From positions 1 to 64,000 of the forward strand of contig CAAGII010000160.1 in the NCBI GenBank assembly GCA_900769875.1: a DNA stretch of 64,000 bases, in the 5' to 3' direction. This DNA is from Clostridia bacterium (GTDB lineage: Bacteria > Bacillota > Clostridia > Christensenellales > Aristaeellaceae). Below the pieces are notes generated by a model, which saw only the letters and a program-made list of their open reading frames with translations, was not told the origin of the DNA and searched no databases. Positions 34,132-46,934 of the stretch are shown piece after piece. Each line of letters begins with the position of its first letter. Position 1 is the first letter of the stretch. Made by a program: the position numbers and the translations under genes.

Positions 34132-34685
34132 AGATAGCCTCCTTGATCGGGAAAAATGCGAAGAAGCGCGCTGAGAAAGCCGCGAAGCGACCAGTCAAGA
34201 CGCGGTGTGGCAGGCTCATGTGGAGCATCCTGCTCCTCTACCATGGCGGCGCGCAGGCTCATTTCCGGATCAATCAGCCCCCACCAGTTATGCCCCTGCG
34301 CTTCTCCGAGACGGATGATGAGCGCGGGATAGCGTCCGGCCGGGATGAGGCAGCCGTCCAGCACCTGATCGGGGAAGTTGCGCTCCTCCAGCGAAACGCG
34401 CACAGACCCCGCAAAGCCCGCGCTTTGTGCGGCGTCTGCGGCGGCTTGTGTCAATTCCGATAGAAGAGAGCGGCAGTTCTCCAGCATACTGCGGCTTCTG
34501 TCCGCGCGCGAGGCATATAGCGCCCGTACCGCGTCGCGCACAGGGTACTTGACTGCCTGCATGGCACAGGTATCATCTGCCGCGATCACATGCATGCGCA
34601 GGTATGCGCCGCTTTGCATGGACATAACGGTGTGGCCGGACGCAAGCATAAAACAGGATAACAGGGCAAGCACGGATCTGAGCAT
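34113..34685 (-). CDS. spoIIR: Stage II sporulation protein R
   Basis: In B. subtilis SpoIIR is made in the forespore under SigF and signals across the membrane to activate SpoIIGA, which processes pro-SigE. The 190-residue protein has an N-terminal signal-like helix, then YLRMHVIAADDTCAMQAVKY and RDAVRALY, and later ERNFPDQVLDGCLIPAGRYPA (in part) and GHNWWGLI, the family hallmarks. The usual NWWCVLFPPLC motif is changed to NWWGLIDPEMS, so the conserved Cys is absent. Ribosome site GGGAGG lies upstream of the ATG. It is the first gene of the germination run. Confidence 0.88.
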   Translation of the reverse strand: MLRSVLALLSCFMLASGHTVMSMQSGAYLRMHVIAADDTCAMQAVKYPVRDAVRALYASRADRSRSMLENCRSLLSELTQAAADAAQSAGFAGSVRVSLEERNFPDQVLDGCLIPAGRYPALIIRLGEAQGHNWWGLIDPEMSLRAAMVEEQDAPHEPATPRLDWSLRGFLSALLRIFPDQGGYLCVLGD

Positions 34686-34745
34686 GGCTTTGTTCCTCCC
34701 GATAGGAAAAGCATGCCCGGATGCGGGAAAATCATTCGGGAGAGG

Positions 34746-34982
34746 ATGAATATTGCAAAAACGTCAAAATTCTATATCAAAAACAAAGCAATACATGACG
34801 AAAAGAATCGAAAAGTGGTAGAAAATACCCATAAATCAAACGAATACGATACAGAAACGCAAAATATTGTCAAAAATATCGCTGTTCGCCTTTACAAATC
34901 AAGAAAAAGTGGTATGATGGTGGTGATGAACCCCACATGTCGTGGGTGCGGAAATACTCTTGTTCAGGAGGTTTTACGATGA
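34746..34982 (+). other. AT-rich islet with a doubtful 78-codon reading frame
   Basis: The stretch from about 34745 to 34920 is far more AT-rich than anything else in the window. An open frame (start MNIAKTSKFYIKNKAIHDEK) is Lys/Asn-rich, ends in TGA overlapping the next gene's ATG by four bases, and has GGGAGAGG nearly touching its ATG. The promoter of the next gene lies inside it. It could be an AT-rich regulatory region or a small foreign gene; I favour the former. Confidence 0.35.
34891..34918 (+). promoter_or_regulatory. Promoter upstream of the small membrane protein gene
   Basis: TTTACA (34891-34896), 16 nt spacer, TATGAT (34913-34918). Confidence 0.65.
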
Positions 34983-35473
34983 GCCGCTATCAGTATCAAA
35001 TGCGTTCAGCACGACGCGTTCAACGTGGCGGAGAGCCGAAACGGGCGATGCCGAGGCTGAGTGGACTTCTGTGCATTGCGCTGGTCATCGCGCTGGGGGT
35101 GACGCTGAGCATCTGCCTGCCCGGGCTCAATTACCGTGATGAGGTCAGGGATCAGTTCATCGCCAATCTGCAGACCGAGTGCGATACCGCCATGACCAAC
35201 GCACGCTATCTCAGCCGCAACGCGTCTTCCGGCTCCAACGAGCAGCTGGCGGTGATCCGTTCCAGCATCCGAACCATGGAAGTCATCAATGATACTTATT
35301 CCAAGCTTGAGAACGGAACCATGCTGGTGGATCAGACGCTGTTCAACAACCTGTATACCGTGATCCAGAACTACTTCAACCGCCTGAATACAGGCATGAA
35401 CACCGCCGATTATCTGACGGACATGACGTTGCAGCTTGAATCCCTGCAGCAGCTTGTGGTCGCGCTGAACTGA
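34979..35473 (+). CDS. Unrecognised single-pass membrane protein
   Basis: I do not recognise this family. The 164-residue protein has a basic, Arg/Gln-rich cytoplasmic head of ~30 residues, one membrane helix (LLCIALVIALGVTLSICLPG) and an outside region of ~110 residues that looks helical, with many Asn, Thr and Gln. The ATG at 34979 is seven bases from CAGGAGG. It is monocistronic, with a strong terminator behind it. A role in cell envelope or sporulation is possible only by proximity to spoIIR. Confidence 0.8.
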   Translation: MSRYQYQMRSARRVQRGGEPKRAMPRLSGLLCIALVIALGVTLSICLPGLNYRDEVRDQFIANLQTECDTAMTNARYLSRNASSGSNEQLAVIRSSIRTMEVINDTYSKLENGTMLVDQTLFNNLYTVIQNYFNRLNTGMNTADYLTDMTLQLESLQQLVVALN

Positions 35474-35488
35474 TATGGCCCACAAATG

Positions 35489-35532
35489 AAAGCATCCTCC
35501 GCTGGCAAAGACGCTGGCGGAGGATGCTTTTT
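35489..35532 (+). terminator. Terminator, probably bidirectional
   Basis: AAAGCATCCTCCGC and GCGGAGGATGCTTT arms with a 14-base loop that can itself pair, followed by TTTTT. It also lies ~100 bases beyond the convergent permease gene. Confidence 0.9.
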
Positions 35533-35632
35533 CACAGGGCTTCGTACCCTTGGAGGATCACGGTCTGCCGCTTGCTGCTGAACACAGCCCGGACAGGGAA
35601 GAACAGGAATTACCCGCCGATGCGGCAACGCA

Positions 35633-37552
35633 TTAAGCGGCGATCCGCTTCTGCTGCGAATGATCCCGCTTCACGAACAGTCCCTTTACGCGGGCGAAGC
35701 GCTGCTTCCACAGCTTGCGCCGCTCAAGGCGTTCGCCAAGGTCGCGCGCGCCGACGCCATAGACAAGGTAGAGAATGATGCCGGAGATTACCATGATGAA
35801 CACTGTCGACGCGCAGCGGCGGCCGGAGGCGTTGACGTTGTAGCCGTCGCGCCCCTCCTCGGCGCACATGTTCTGGATGACCATGGCATAGCTCTTGCCG
35901 TAGCTGGACTGGAATGTGGCCGACATATCGTACTCGGTGAACAGCGCGTTGAAATTGAGCGCGAACACCGCAAGCACGCTCGGCAGCACAATGGGCAGCT
36001 TGACGCGCAGGAAGGTGACAAGGCCGGATGCGCCAAGATTGCGTGCGGCGTCCTCCAGCTCCTCGTCAATGGCGTAGAAGGCCGCCTTGATCATGCGCAG
36101 CGCGAAGGGCAGCTTGACCACGGTGTAGGCCATCACAATGAGGAAGCGCACATTTTCGCGGTAGTAGAGGTTCTGACCGAACACATACCACACGTTGCTG
36201 TTGAAATAGGTGCGGTAGCTGTAGCAGATCAGGATGGTGGGCAGCAGCCACGGGAAGAGCATGGCGTACTCCATGGCAATGGAGCGCTTCTTGTCCTTGT
36301 TCTTGAAAATGTAGTTGACAGCAATCACCACAATCACGCACGCAAGCGCTGCGGCAATGGCGCTGAGCACAAAACTCAGGCGGATGCCGCCCACGGTGTC
36401 CGCGTTGGCGAACAGGCCCGAAATCGCATTGGGACGCGTGCGGAGCTTGCCGCGATTGGTCATGAACTCATAATCCTGACTGCCGAAGAAGTTGATGAGC
36501 GTCCAGTTGTCGACGTCCAGCGTTTTGCCCCGGATTGCGGGATAATTCTGGAAAGCGAACAGCACAATCATCACCACGGGCGTCATGTAGATGACAAAGA
36601 GCACATACGCGTAGATATGCGCCAGCGCGTTGGCAAAGGGATTCTGAATCTTCTGCTTGACGAGCTTTGCCTTGGTCTTGCTGACGGACAGATAGTGCCC
36701 TTTGCGCTCATAGGAGGACAGCACCGTCAGCAGGCCGATGGTGAACATGGCCAGTATGATGGACAGAAGCGCGGCTCGTGCCTGAGGGAAGGCCTCATCC
36801 GCGGCGGAGGAGCCGGCCAGACGCACAATCTCGGGGTTGATGGAGTCATAGCCGAGCAGCGTTGGAGCGGACATGGCGCACAGACCGGTGATGAAGGTCA
36901 TGACCGTCAGGGAGAACATGGTCGGGATCAGGGTGGGGAACACAACCTTCCACAGCACCTTGAAGGGGTTCGCGCCCATGTTGCGGGCGGCCTCGACCGT
37001 GTTGTAGTCGATGCCGCGAATGGCGTTGCGCAGGAAAAGCGCGTGGTTGCTGGTGCAGGCGAAGGTCATGGTGAACAGCACCGCGCCAAAGCCTGAAAAC
37101 CACTGCTTGTTCATCGCCGGGAACATTTGAGCAAGCCATGTGGTGAGGATGCCATCGTTAGCGTAGAGAAACTGGTAGCCGGTGACCAGCGCCACGCCGG
37201 AGTAGATGAGCGTGGTCATGTATCCGGCGCGCAGGATCTTCGCGCCCTTGATGTCAAAATACTCCGTCAGCAGCACAATCGACACGCCGACCACATTGAC
37301 CGTCACGATCAGGCAAAGCGCCAGCTTGAGACTGTTGCCCACAAAGCGCGGCATGTTTCCCGCGAAAAAGAAGCGGATGACGGCAAAGGGATCGGTCTCA
37401 CCCGCTGCGTTCCTGGCGGTAAAAATCTGCGTGATGGTATTGAGACAGGGGAGAAGCATGAAGCCAAAGAACAGATAGACAAAGAACGCGACGCCGAATA
37501 CCTTCCAGATCAGATCCGGCTGAAGGCGGGAGGATTTATGTTTTGCCTGCAT
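35633..37552 (-). CDS. Fe3+-type ABC transporter permease, fused double domain
   Basis: A 639-residue permease with two BPD_transp_1 units in one chain, as in FbpB/SfuB iron importers, so it should form the whole membrane channel. Each half has about six helices and an EAA loop: EAARNMGANPFKVLWKVVFP near residue 185 and EDAARNLGASGLVTFLRVKLP (in part) near residue 510. It is the last gene of a binding protein-ATPase-permease operon. The substrate (ferric iron, or an organophosphate or polyamine) is inferred from family layout only. Confidence 0.88.
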   Translation of the reverse strand: MQAKHKSSRLQPDLIWKVFGVAFFVYLFFGFMLLPCLNTITQIFTARNAAGETDPFAVIRFFFAGNMPRFVGNSLKLALCLIVTVNVVGVSIVLLTEYFDIKGAKILRAGYMTTLIYSGVALVTGYQFLYANDGILTTWLAQMFPAMNKQWFSGFGAVLFTMTFACTSNHALFLRNAIRGIDYNTVEAARNMGANPFKVLWKVVFPTLIPTMFSLTVMTFITGLCAMSAPTLLGYDSINPEIVRLAGSSAADEAFPQARAALLSIILAMFTIGLLTVLSSYERKGHYLSVSKTKAKLVKQKIQNPFANALAHIYAYVLFVIYMTPVVMIVLFAFQNYPAIRGKTLDVDNWTLINFFGSQDYEFMTNRGKLRTRPNAISGLFANADTVGGIRLSFVLSAIAAALACVIVVIAVNYIFKNKDKKRSIAMEYAMLFPWLLPTILICYSYRTYFNSNVWYVFGQNLYYRENVRFLIVMAYTVVKLPFALRMIKAAFYAIDEELEDAARNLGASGLVTFLRVKLPIVLPSVLAVFALNFNALFTEYDMSATFQSSYGKSYAMVIQNMCAEEGRDGYNVNASGRRCASTVFIMVISGIILYLVYGVGARDLGERLERRKLWKQRFARVKGLFVKRDHSQQKRIAA

Positions 37553-37565
37553 ATCCGTACCCCCT

Positions 37566-38564
<999 letters not shown>

Positions 38565-38666
38565 GGAAAATCACTCCTTCATCTTTCCAAGCGGCGCGTT
38601 GCCGATGGACTGTGACGGCGCGCGGCGGCGCCGTGCAGCGTCACAATCCATCCGCATAAATGGAAG

Positions 38667-38697
38667 GCGGCGGGCTGAAGCGTGTACAGCCCGCCGC
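38667..38697 (-). promoter_or_regulatory. Intercistronic GC hairpin between binding-protein and ATPase genes
   Basis: GCGGCGGGCT and AGCCCGCCGC arms with an 11-base loop and no T tract. Such stems often stabilise the upstream mRNA so that binding protein exceeds the transporter; that role is inferred. Confidence 0.55.
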
Positions 38698-38713
38698 GCA
38701 TGCAATGGCGAGA

Positions 38714-39904
38714 TTACTTGGCCTGAGTCAGCACGGCCCAGTCAAGGTTGTCCCAATCAGGCTCCGCAGGCGCCGCGGAAGCGTCAGCCCAGTAGAAGCC
38801 AAGGTTGGTCATGATATTGGTCCACTCCTTGGCATGCGCCGCCACGTATTCGGCATAATTCATGTCGGTGCCAGCCACATTGGTCAGGGAGCAGTTCTTG
38901 AGGGTGTAGATGGCGGGGGTCTCGTCATAGATCATGCCGGCGGCCACCGTGTTGCAGGGATAGGAGTCAAACTCGTCAGCCCAGGCAGCCTGGGTCTCGG
39001 CGGAGCCGAACCACTCCGCGAACGCCTTGACGATCTCGGTCTGCTCGGGGGTACGATCGGCACGGTCGAGAATGCCCAGATACTCGGCGATGTAGTAGGT
39101 GCCGTCCTTCACGTCGACGATGCCCCAGTTCTCGGGCTCAAGCGTGCCGGAGAGGGGATGGCTGGAGTTGTCGGCAGCGGAATCCACCTTGCCGTACAGG
39201 GAAGAGGAATAGAAGGTGGACACCTGCACGTCGCCGCGGTTCAGGGGATCAAAGCCGTAGCTGTCGCCGGTATAGAAGCCGTTGGCGCAGTACTGCCACA
39301 GGGTCTTCCAGCCTTCAATGGAGATGCCGCCGGCGGGAGAGGAGGGATCGGTGAAGGCATACAGCATGGCGTTGTTGATGTTGCTGTTGGTGGTGCCGCC
39401 GACCTTGCCCTGACGATACCACTTGTAGCCACAATTGACGATATCAGCCCAGTGATCAAAGGCGAGCGCCTGACCGTTCGTGCCCAGCTCGTCGTTGCGA
39501 TAGAGCATCAGCACGTTCTGGATCACAAGACCATAGGCTTTGCCGGGATAGTTGTACTCGCCAACCTCGTCGGCCCAGGCGGGAGTCCAGTCCATCACGG
39601 ACAGGTTCTCATAGGTGCCGTTGACGACCTGAGACCAGCGGGTCTCGTTCAGGCCGAAGAGAATGTCGCCGTCCTTGTTCTCGTTGGCGGCCTGAATGGC
39701 GGCAGCGTCGCCGGAAATGACGGAGTTGTCGTCGATGGAGATGGAGAAGCCCGCTTCCTTGGCGGCGTTCACCAGCCAGTTGACGCGCTCGGTGGAGTTG
39801 GAGTTGGAATAGATCCGGATCACATAGTCGCTGTCAGCGGATGCGACGGCAACCATGGACAGCATCATGACCAGCGCCAGGATTGCAGCAAGCAGCTTTT
39901 TCAT
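38714..39904 (-). CDS. Extracellular solute-binding protein (Fe3+/spermidine-type)
   Basis: A 396-residue substrate-binding protein. The signal peptide (MKKLLAAILALVMMLSMVAV) ends in ASA with no lipobox Cys, which is unusual for a Gram-positive binding protein. The mature part begins YVIRIYSNSNSTERVNWLV, typical of type 2 binding proteins such as FbpA, with AYGLVIQNVLMLYRNDEL and many Trp/Tyr residues. First gene of the operon; promoter at 39971-39999. Ligand is unknown. Confidence 0.88.
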   Translation of the reverse strand: MKKLLAAILALVMMLSMVAVASADSDYVIRIYSNSNSTERVNWLVNAAKEAGFSISIDDNSVISGDAAAIQAANENKDGDILFGLNETRWSQVVNGTYENLSVMDWTPAWADEVGEYNYPGKAYGLVIQNVLMLYRNDELGTNGQALAFDHWADIVNCGYKWYRQGKVGGTTNSNINNAMLYAFTDPSSPAGGISIEGWKTLWQYCANGFYTGDSYGFDPLNRGDVQVSTFYSSSLYGKVDSAADNSSHPLSGTLEPENWGIVDVKDGTYYIAEYLGILDRADRTPEQTEIVKAFAEWFGSAETQAAWADEFDSYPCNTVAAGMIYDETPAIYTLKNCSLTNVAGTDMNYAEYVAAHAKEWTNIMTNLGFYWADASAAPAEPDWDNLDWAVLTQAK

Positions 39905-39970
39905 GGGGAAACCTCCTTTTTATATGAAGCTGTGACGGTTCGCAACGCGCTCCGCGCTGCTTCTGCACCC

Positions 39971-39999
39971 ATTATACACCAATCCGCCGCGAATGCCAA
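39971..39999 (-). promoter_or_regulatory. Promoter of the ABC importer operon
   Basis: Minus-strand TTGGCA (39999-39994), 17 nt spacer, TATAAT (39976-39971). No Fur-like palindrome was recognised around it. Confidence 0.78.
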
Positions 40000-40115
40000 C
40001 CCTTTCTTGCGCTGAATTTTGCACGAATTTCATGTGGATTTAACATTTACCCTCTAAGCTCGTGCTGTCGTGGCACTGCACGGCAGAACGAACAGGGCCA
40101 GAACAGCATCTGTGC

Positions 40116-40143
40116 TTGACAGCGCTGTAAAATCGTCTATAAT
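40116..40143 (+). promoter_or_regulatory. Promoter of the ATP synthase operon
   Basis: TTGACA (40116-40121), 16 nt spacer, TATAAT (40138-40143): both hexamers match consensus exactly. Confidence 0.85.
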
Positions 40144-40182
40144 GTAACAATAGTGTCCATTCCGCATGGGAGGGGGAGTCCG

Positions 40183-40668
40183 ATGAAGGTTCAGGAGTCT
40201 GTGAAGAAAACCACGCTGAACGTGGCGCTGGGCACACTGATCCTGACGGCTTTGATGCTGGTCGTTTTCCTTCTTTGCCACGCGCTGGACGCTTCGGTCC
40301 TGCTTGGCGCTCTGCTGGGTTTCACAGCCGCTGTCGCCAATTTCTTTCTGATGGGAGTTGCCGTACAAAAGGTGACCGAGAGCATTCACGGCGCGCCCCG
40401 GGGGACAGCGCCGCAGCTTGAGCCTGCCGATGCGCAGGATGAGGAAATGCAGGTTGATCCCCCGCTTACGGAGGAGCAGCAGCAGGAGGTCAAGGCAGCG
40501 AAAAAGCGCATGCAGCGCTCCTATATGGGCAGGCTTTGCATGCAGCTGGCGGTGCTGGCCATTGCCGCCTTCGCTCCCTGCTTCAGCCTGTTGGCAACGG
40601 CGATTCCGCTCCTGTTCCCTGGATTGGTCGTCAAGATCATGGGTATCCTGAACATCGGCATGGACTGA
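40183..40668 (+). CDS. atpI: ATP synthase subunit I-like protein
   Basis: A 161-residue membrane protein at the head of the atp operon; AtpI proteins assist assembly of the c ring and may handle Mg2+. Two hydrophobic segments (TLILTALMLVVFLLCHAL and VLLGALLGFTAAVANFFLMG) are followed by an acidic, Gln-rich cytoplasmic loop and two more segments near the C terminus. The acidic loop of ~45 residues is longer than usual. ATG at 40183 after GGAGGGGGAG. Confidence 0.75.
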   Translation: MKVQESVKKTTLNVALGTLILTALMLVVFLLCHALDASVLLGALLGFTAAVANFFLMGVAVQKVTESIHGAPRGTAPQLEPADAQDEEMQVDPPLTEEQQQEVKAAKKRMQRSYMGRLCMQLAVLAIAAFAPCFSLLATAIPLLFPGLVVKIMGILNIGMD

Positions 40669-40722
40669 TGGATTTGGCATGCTTCACTACAAATGGAAGC
40701 TGGATAAAGGAGGCTTTGGACG

Positions 40723-41634
40723 GTGACACAGCATCATGAGTCACACCGCGGACAGGAGAGTCCCTCCAGACTGATGGACATTGTCAGTCTGGCGATGATG
40801 ATTGTGCCGTTCCTCGCCTGCATGACGCTCAAGGTGCTCACCACACCTGCGTCGGAGGGCATCAATGTAACTGGCGCGCGCATTTTCTTCACCATCCCGC
40901 TGCCGCTGGGCGGCATGCCGGTGACCGAAAGCCAGACCAATACGCTTGCGGTCATGATCTGCATACTGGGTCTGTGCCTGTTCCTGACCAACGGCCTGAC
41001 TGTGCGCAAGCCCACCAAACGGCAGATCGTCGCGGAGTGGATCGTCAAGTGGGTGCAAAACTTTGTCGATTCCAGCATGGGCAGCCGCTTTTCGGCTTTT
41101 GCGCCGTTTGTGGCGGCTATCATGGCGCTGAGTGCGCTCTCAAGCCTGTCCACGCTGGTGGGACTGTATCCGCCCACATCGGATATCAACATTGTGGCCG
41201 GCTGGGCGATTCTGGTCTTTGTGCTGATTACCTACTATAAGCTCAAGGGCGGCCTTGGGCCGTACCTCAAGGGGTATTTTGAGCCCATCCCGTTCTTTGC
41301 TCCCTTCAATGTCATCAGCGAGATCGCGACGCCCGTGTCCATGGCGTTCCGTCATTACGGCAACGTGCTTTCGGGTCTTGTCATTTCCACGCTGCTTGGC
41401 TATGCGCTGCAGAACCTGTCGCACCTTGTGCTGGGCTGGCTGCCCGGCTTCCTCGGTGAGTTCCCGTTCCTGCAAATCGGTATTCCCGCGATCCTCAGCT
41501 TCTACTTTGACCTGTTCAGCGGATGTCTGCAGGCGTTCATCTTCGCCATGCTGACTATGCTGTACATCTCCAGCGGCTTCGACGAGGAAGCCTACGAACG
41601 TCGTCAGGCAAAGCGCAAAGCTTTGCGGGCATAA
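40723..41634 (+). CDS. atpB: F-type ATP synthase subunit a
   Basis: A 303-residue membrane subunit forming the ion half-channels. The conserved helix-4 Arg is in MAFRHYGNVLSGLVIS, and NVISEIATPVSMAFR precedes it. About six hydrophobic segments are seen. The start is a GTG nine bases after AAAGGAGG. Its N-terminal region before the first helix is short and His-rich. Confidence 0.93.
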   Translation: MTQHHESHRGQESPSRLMDIVSLAMMIVPFLACMTLKVLTTPASEGINVTGARIFFTIPLPLGGMPVTESQTNTLAVMICILGLCLFLTNGLTVRKPTKRQIVAEWIVKWVQNFVDSSMGSRFSAFAPFVAAIMALSALSSLSTLVGLYPPTSDINIVAGWAILVFVLITYYKLKGGLGPYLKGYFEPIPFFAPFNVISEIATPVSMAFRHYGNVLSGLVISTLLGYALQNLSHLVLGWLPGFLGEFPFLQIGIPAILSFYFDLFSGCLQAFIFAMLTMLYISSGFDEEAYERRQAKRKALRA

Positions 41635-41964
<330 letters not shown>

Positions 41965-42002
41965 GCAGCCTGAATGACAAGCATAGAAAAGAGGAGCTAT
42001 TG

Positions 42003-42509
42003 ATGGTACAGACACTGGATGTCATTTCCGTCAACCTGTGGCAGATCCTCGTTTCGCTGTGCAATCTGCTGATCATGTTCCTGATTCTCAGGCGTTTCCT
42101 GTTCGAGCCGGTGCAGCGTATGCTCTCCGAGCGGCAGCAGCAGGTGGACGACGTCTACGCAGCTGCCGACCGTGACCGTGCCGACGCTGGCAGTATGCGT
42201 ACGCAGTATGAGCATCGCCTTGCGCAGGCGCGAGACGAGGCAGACGGTATCGTCCGCAACGCCACGCAGACCGCGCAGCGCAGGGGCGAGGAAATCGTGA
42301 ACGAGGCCAGCGCGCAGGCTGCGCATCTCAAGCAGAAGGCACAGCAGGAGATCGCGCTGGAGCGCCGTCAGATGCTGACGGATGTGCGGTCCGAGATCTC
42401 GGATATGGCAGTCTCCATCGCCAGCAAGGTTGTGGAGCGCGAGATCAATGCCGCCGACCACGCATCCCTCGTGGATGAATTCATCAGGAACGTGGGTGAA
42501 GAGCAGTGA
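42003..42509 (+). CDS. atpF: F-type ATP synthase subunit b
   Basis: A 168-residue stator subunit with one N-terminal membrane helix (LWQILVSLCNLLIMFLILRR) and a long charged coiled coil rich in Ala, Arg, Gln and Glu. Starts at ATG 42003, seven bases after GAGGAG; longer frames run back into atpE. Overlaps atpH by four bases. Confidence 0.94.
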   Translation: MVQTLDVISVNLWQILVSLCNLLIMFLILRRFLFEPVQRMLSERQQQVDDVYAAADRDRADAGSMRTQYEHRLAQARDEADGIVRNATQTAQRRGEEIVNEASAQAAHLKQKAQQEIALERRQMLTDVRSEISDMAVSIASKVVEREINAADHASLVDEFIRNVGEEQ

Positions 42510-43045
42510 CGGAGCTTTCGCGTGAATACGGCGAGGGTCTGTACACGCTCGCCGTGGAGGAGAATCAGCAGACCGAGTGGCTGGAGCAGCTTGCGCAGCT
42601 GCGCGACTGCTTTCACGCCAACCGGGATTTCGTGCGCCTGCTTTCCAATCTCTCCCTGAGCAAGGAGGAGCGGGTCACGATACTGGACAATGCGCTGAGG
42701 GGACAGGTTCATCCGTATGTGCTCAACTTCCTCAAGCTCGTGTGCGAACGCGGTGCGTTCTACGAGATTGACGGCTGCATTGAGGCGTACCGCGCGCTGT
42801 ACAATCAGGACCACAGGGTCGTGGAGGCGGTGGTCACCACATGCAGGCCGCTGACCGGGGCACAGCGCGAGCAGCTGCTCAGACGGCTGAGGGAAATGTC
42901 CGGCAAGCAGGTGACCCTTGTGGAAAAGCAGGACGCGTCCGTGATGGGCGGCGTCGTACTTGAGATGGACGGAAAGCGCTACGACAACTCGGTTGCCTCC
43001 CGCCTTGAAAGTGTCCGCCGCGTGATTGCGGGTCAGGGCGTGTAA
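42506..43045 (+). CDS. atpH: F-type ATP synthase subunit delta
   Basis: A 179-residue stator subunit linking b to the alpha subunits. The N-terminal helical domain (REYGEGLYTLAVEENQ) and the C-terminal SVMGGVVLEMDGKRYDNSVA segment are typical. It starts with GTG overlapping the atpF stop. Confidence 0.93.
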   Translation: MTELSREYGEGLYTLAVEENQQTEWLEQLAQLRDCFHANRDFVRLLSNLSLSKEERVTILDNALRGQVHPYVLNFLKLVCERGAFYEIDGCIEAYRALYNQDHRVVEAVVTTCRPLTGAQREQLLRRLREMSGKQVTLVEKQDASVMGGVVLEMDGKRYDNSVASRLESVRRVIAGQGV

Positions 43046-43105
43046 GGAACAGCCGCAGCGAGGCGTAACGCGCCTCAGCAGATCGAAAGCTGGTGAATAG
43101 GAACA

Positions 43106-44632
<1,527 letters not shown>

Positions 44633-44644
44633 GGAGGGGCTGCC

Positions 44645-45490
44645 ATGGCAGGTGCGTCCATGAAGGATATCAAGCTGCGCATCAAAAGCGTGGAGAGCAC
44701 CATGCAGATCACCAAGGCGATGCAGCTTGTGGCAACCTCGAAGCTGCGCCGTGCGAAGGAACGCATGGAAGGCAGCAAGCCCTACGCCGTCATCAGCCGC
44801 GAGGCGATGATGGCAGCCGCCGCAAGCTGCACGGATCAGACCGTGCCCTATGTAACTGAGCGCGAGGTCAGGCGACGCTGCTATGTCGTGATCGCGGGCG
44901 ACCGCGGCCTTGCGGGCGGGTACAACAACAATGTATTCAAGGCAGTCCATGCTGACAGTGAGGCTATGAGCTGCTGCGTGCTTCCGCTGGGACGAAAGGC
45001 GGTGGAGCATTTTCATCGCCGCGGCCTTCCGATGTTGTCGGAGGAGTTCGTGCGTGTGGAAGGCATGGGCGTCAGCAGCTGCTACAGGCTTGCCAAGCTT
45101 TTGATCGCCGGCTATGACAGCGGCGAATATGACGAGGTTGTGCTGGCTTACACATCCTTCCAGAGCATGCTGTCGCAGGAAGTGCGGCTGGAACGTCTGC
45201 TTCCCATCGACAAGCCTGAGAAGCCGGAGACAGCCACTGTGTCGACGGTGTACGAGCCGTCCGCTGCCGAGGTGCTTCGCAAAGCGATGCCTGATTTCCT
45301 CGCCGGCAGGCTTTACAGCGCGGTATGCGACGCGTATGTCAGCGAGGTGGCAAGCCGCCGCACCGCCATGGACTCCGCGACCAAGAACGCGGGCGAGATG
45401 ATCTCCGGACTGCGTCTGAGCTACAACCGCGCCAGACAGGGCGCGATTACGCAGGAGATTACCGAGATCGTGGCCGGCGCGGAGCAGTAA
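44645..45490 (+). CDS. atpG: F-type ATP synthase subunit gamma
   Basis: A 281-residue rotor shaft. The N-terminal helix MKDIKLRIKSVESTMQITKA and the C-terminal DSATKNAGEMISGLRLSYNR with ARQGAITQEITEIVAGAE are diagnostic. Follows atpA by 12 bases with AAGGAGG in the gap. Confidence 0.96.
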   Translation: MAGASMKDIKLRIKSVESTMQITKAMQLVATSKLRRAKERMEGSKPYAVISREAMMAAAASCTDQTVPYVTEREVRRRCYVVIAGDRGLAGGYNNNVFKAVHADSEAMSCCVLPLGRKAVEHFHRRGLPMLSEEFVRVEGMGVSSCYRLAKLLIAGYDSGEYDEVVLAYTSFQSMLSQEVRLERLLPIDKPEKPETATVSTVYEPSAAEVLRKAMPDFLAGRLYSAVCDAYVSEVASRRTAMDSATKNAGEMISGLRLSYNRARQGAITQEITEIVAGAEQ

Positions 45491-46921
<1,431 letters not shown>

Positions 46922-46934
46922 GAGGTGATGTGCA

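Noticed and set aside
35660..37096. Plus-strand frame of 478 codons opposite the ABC permease
   Set aside because: The product is soluble-looking, His/Gly/Asp-rich, and opposite a clear double-domain permease with two EAA loops.
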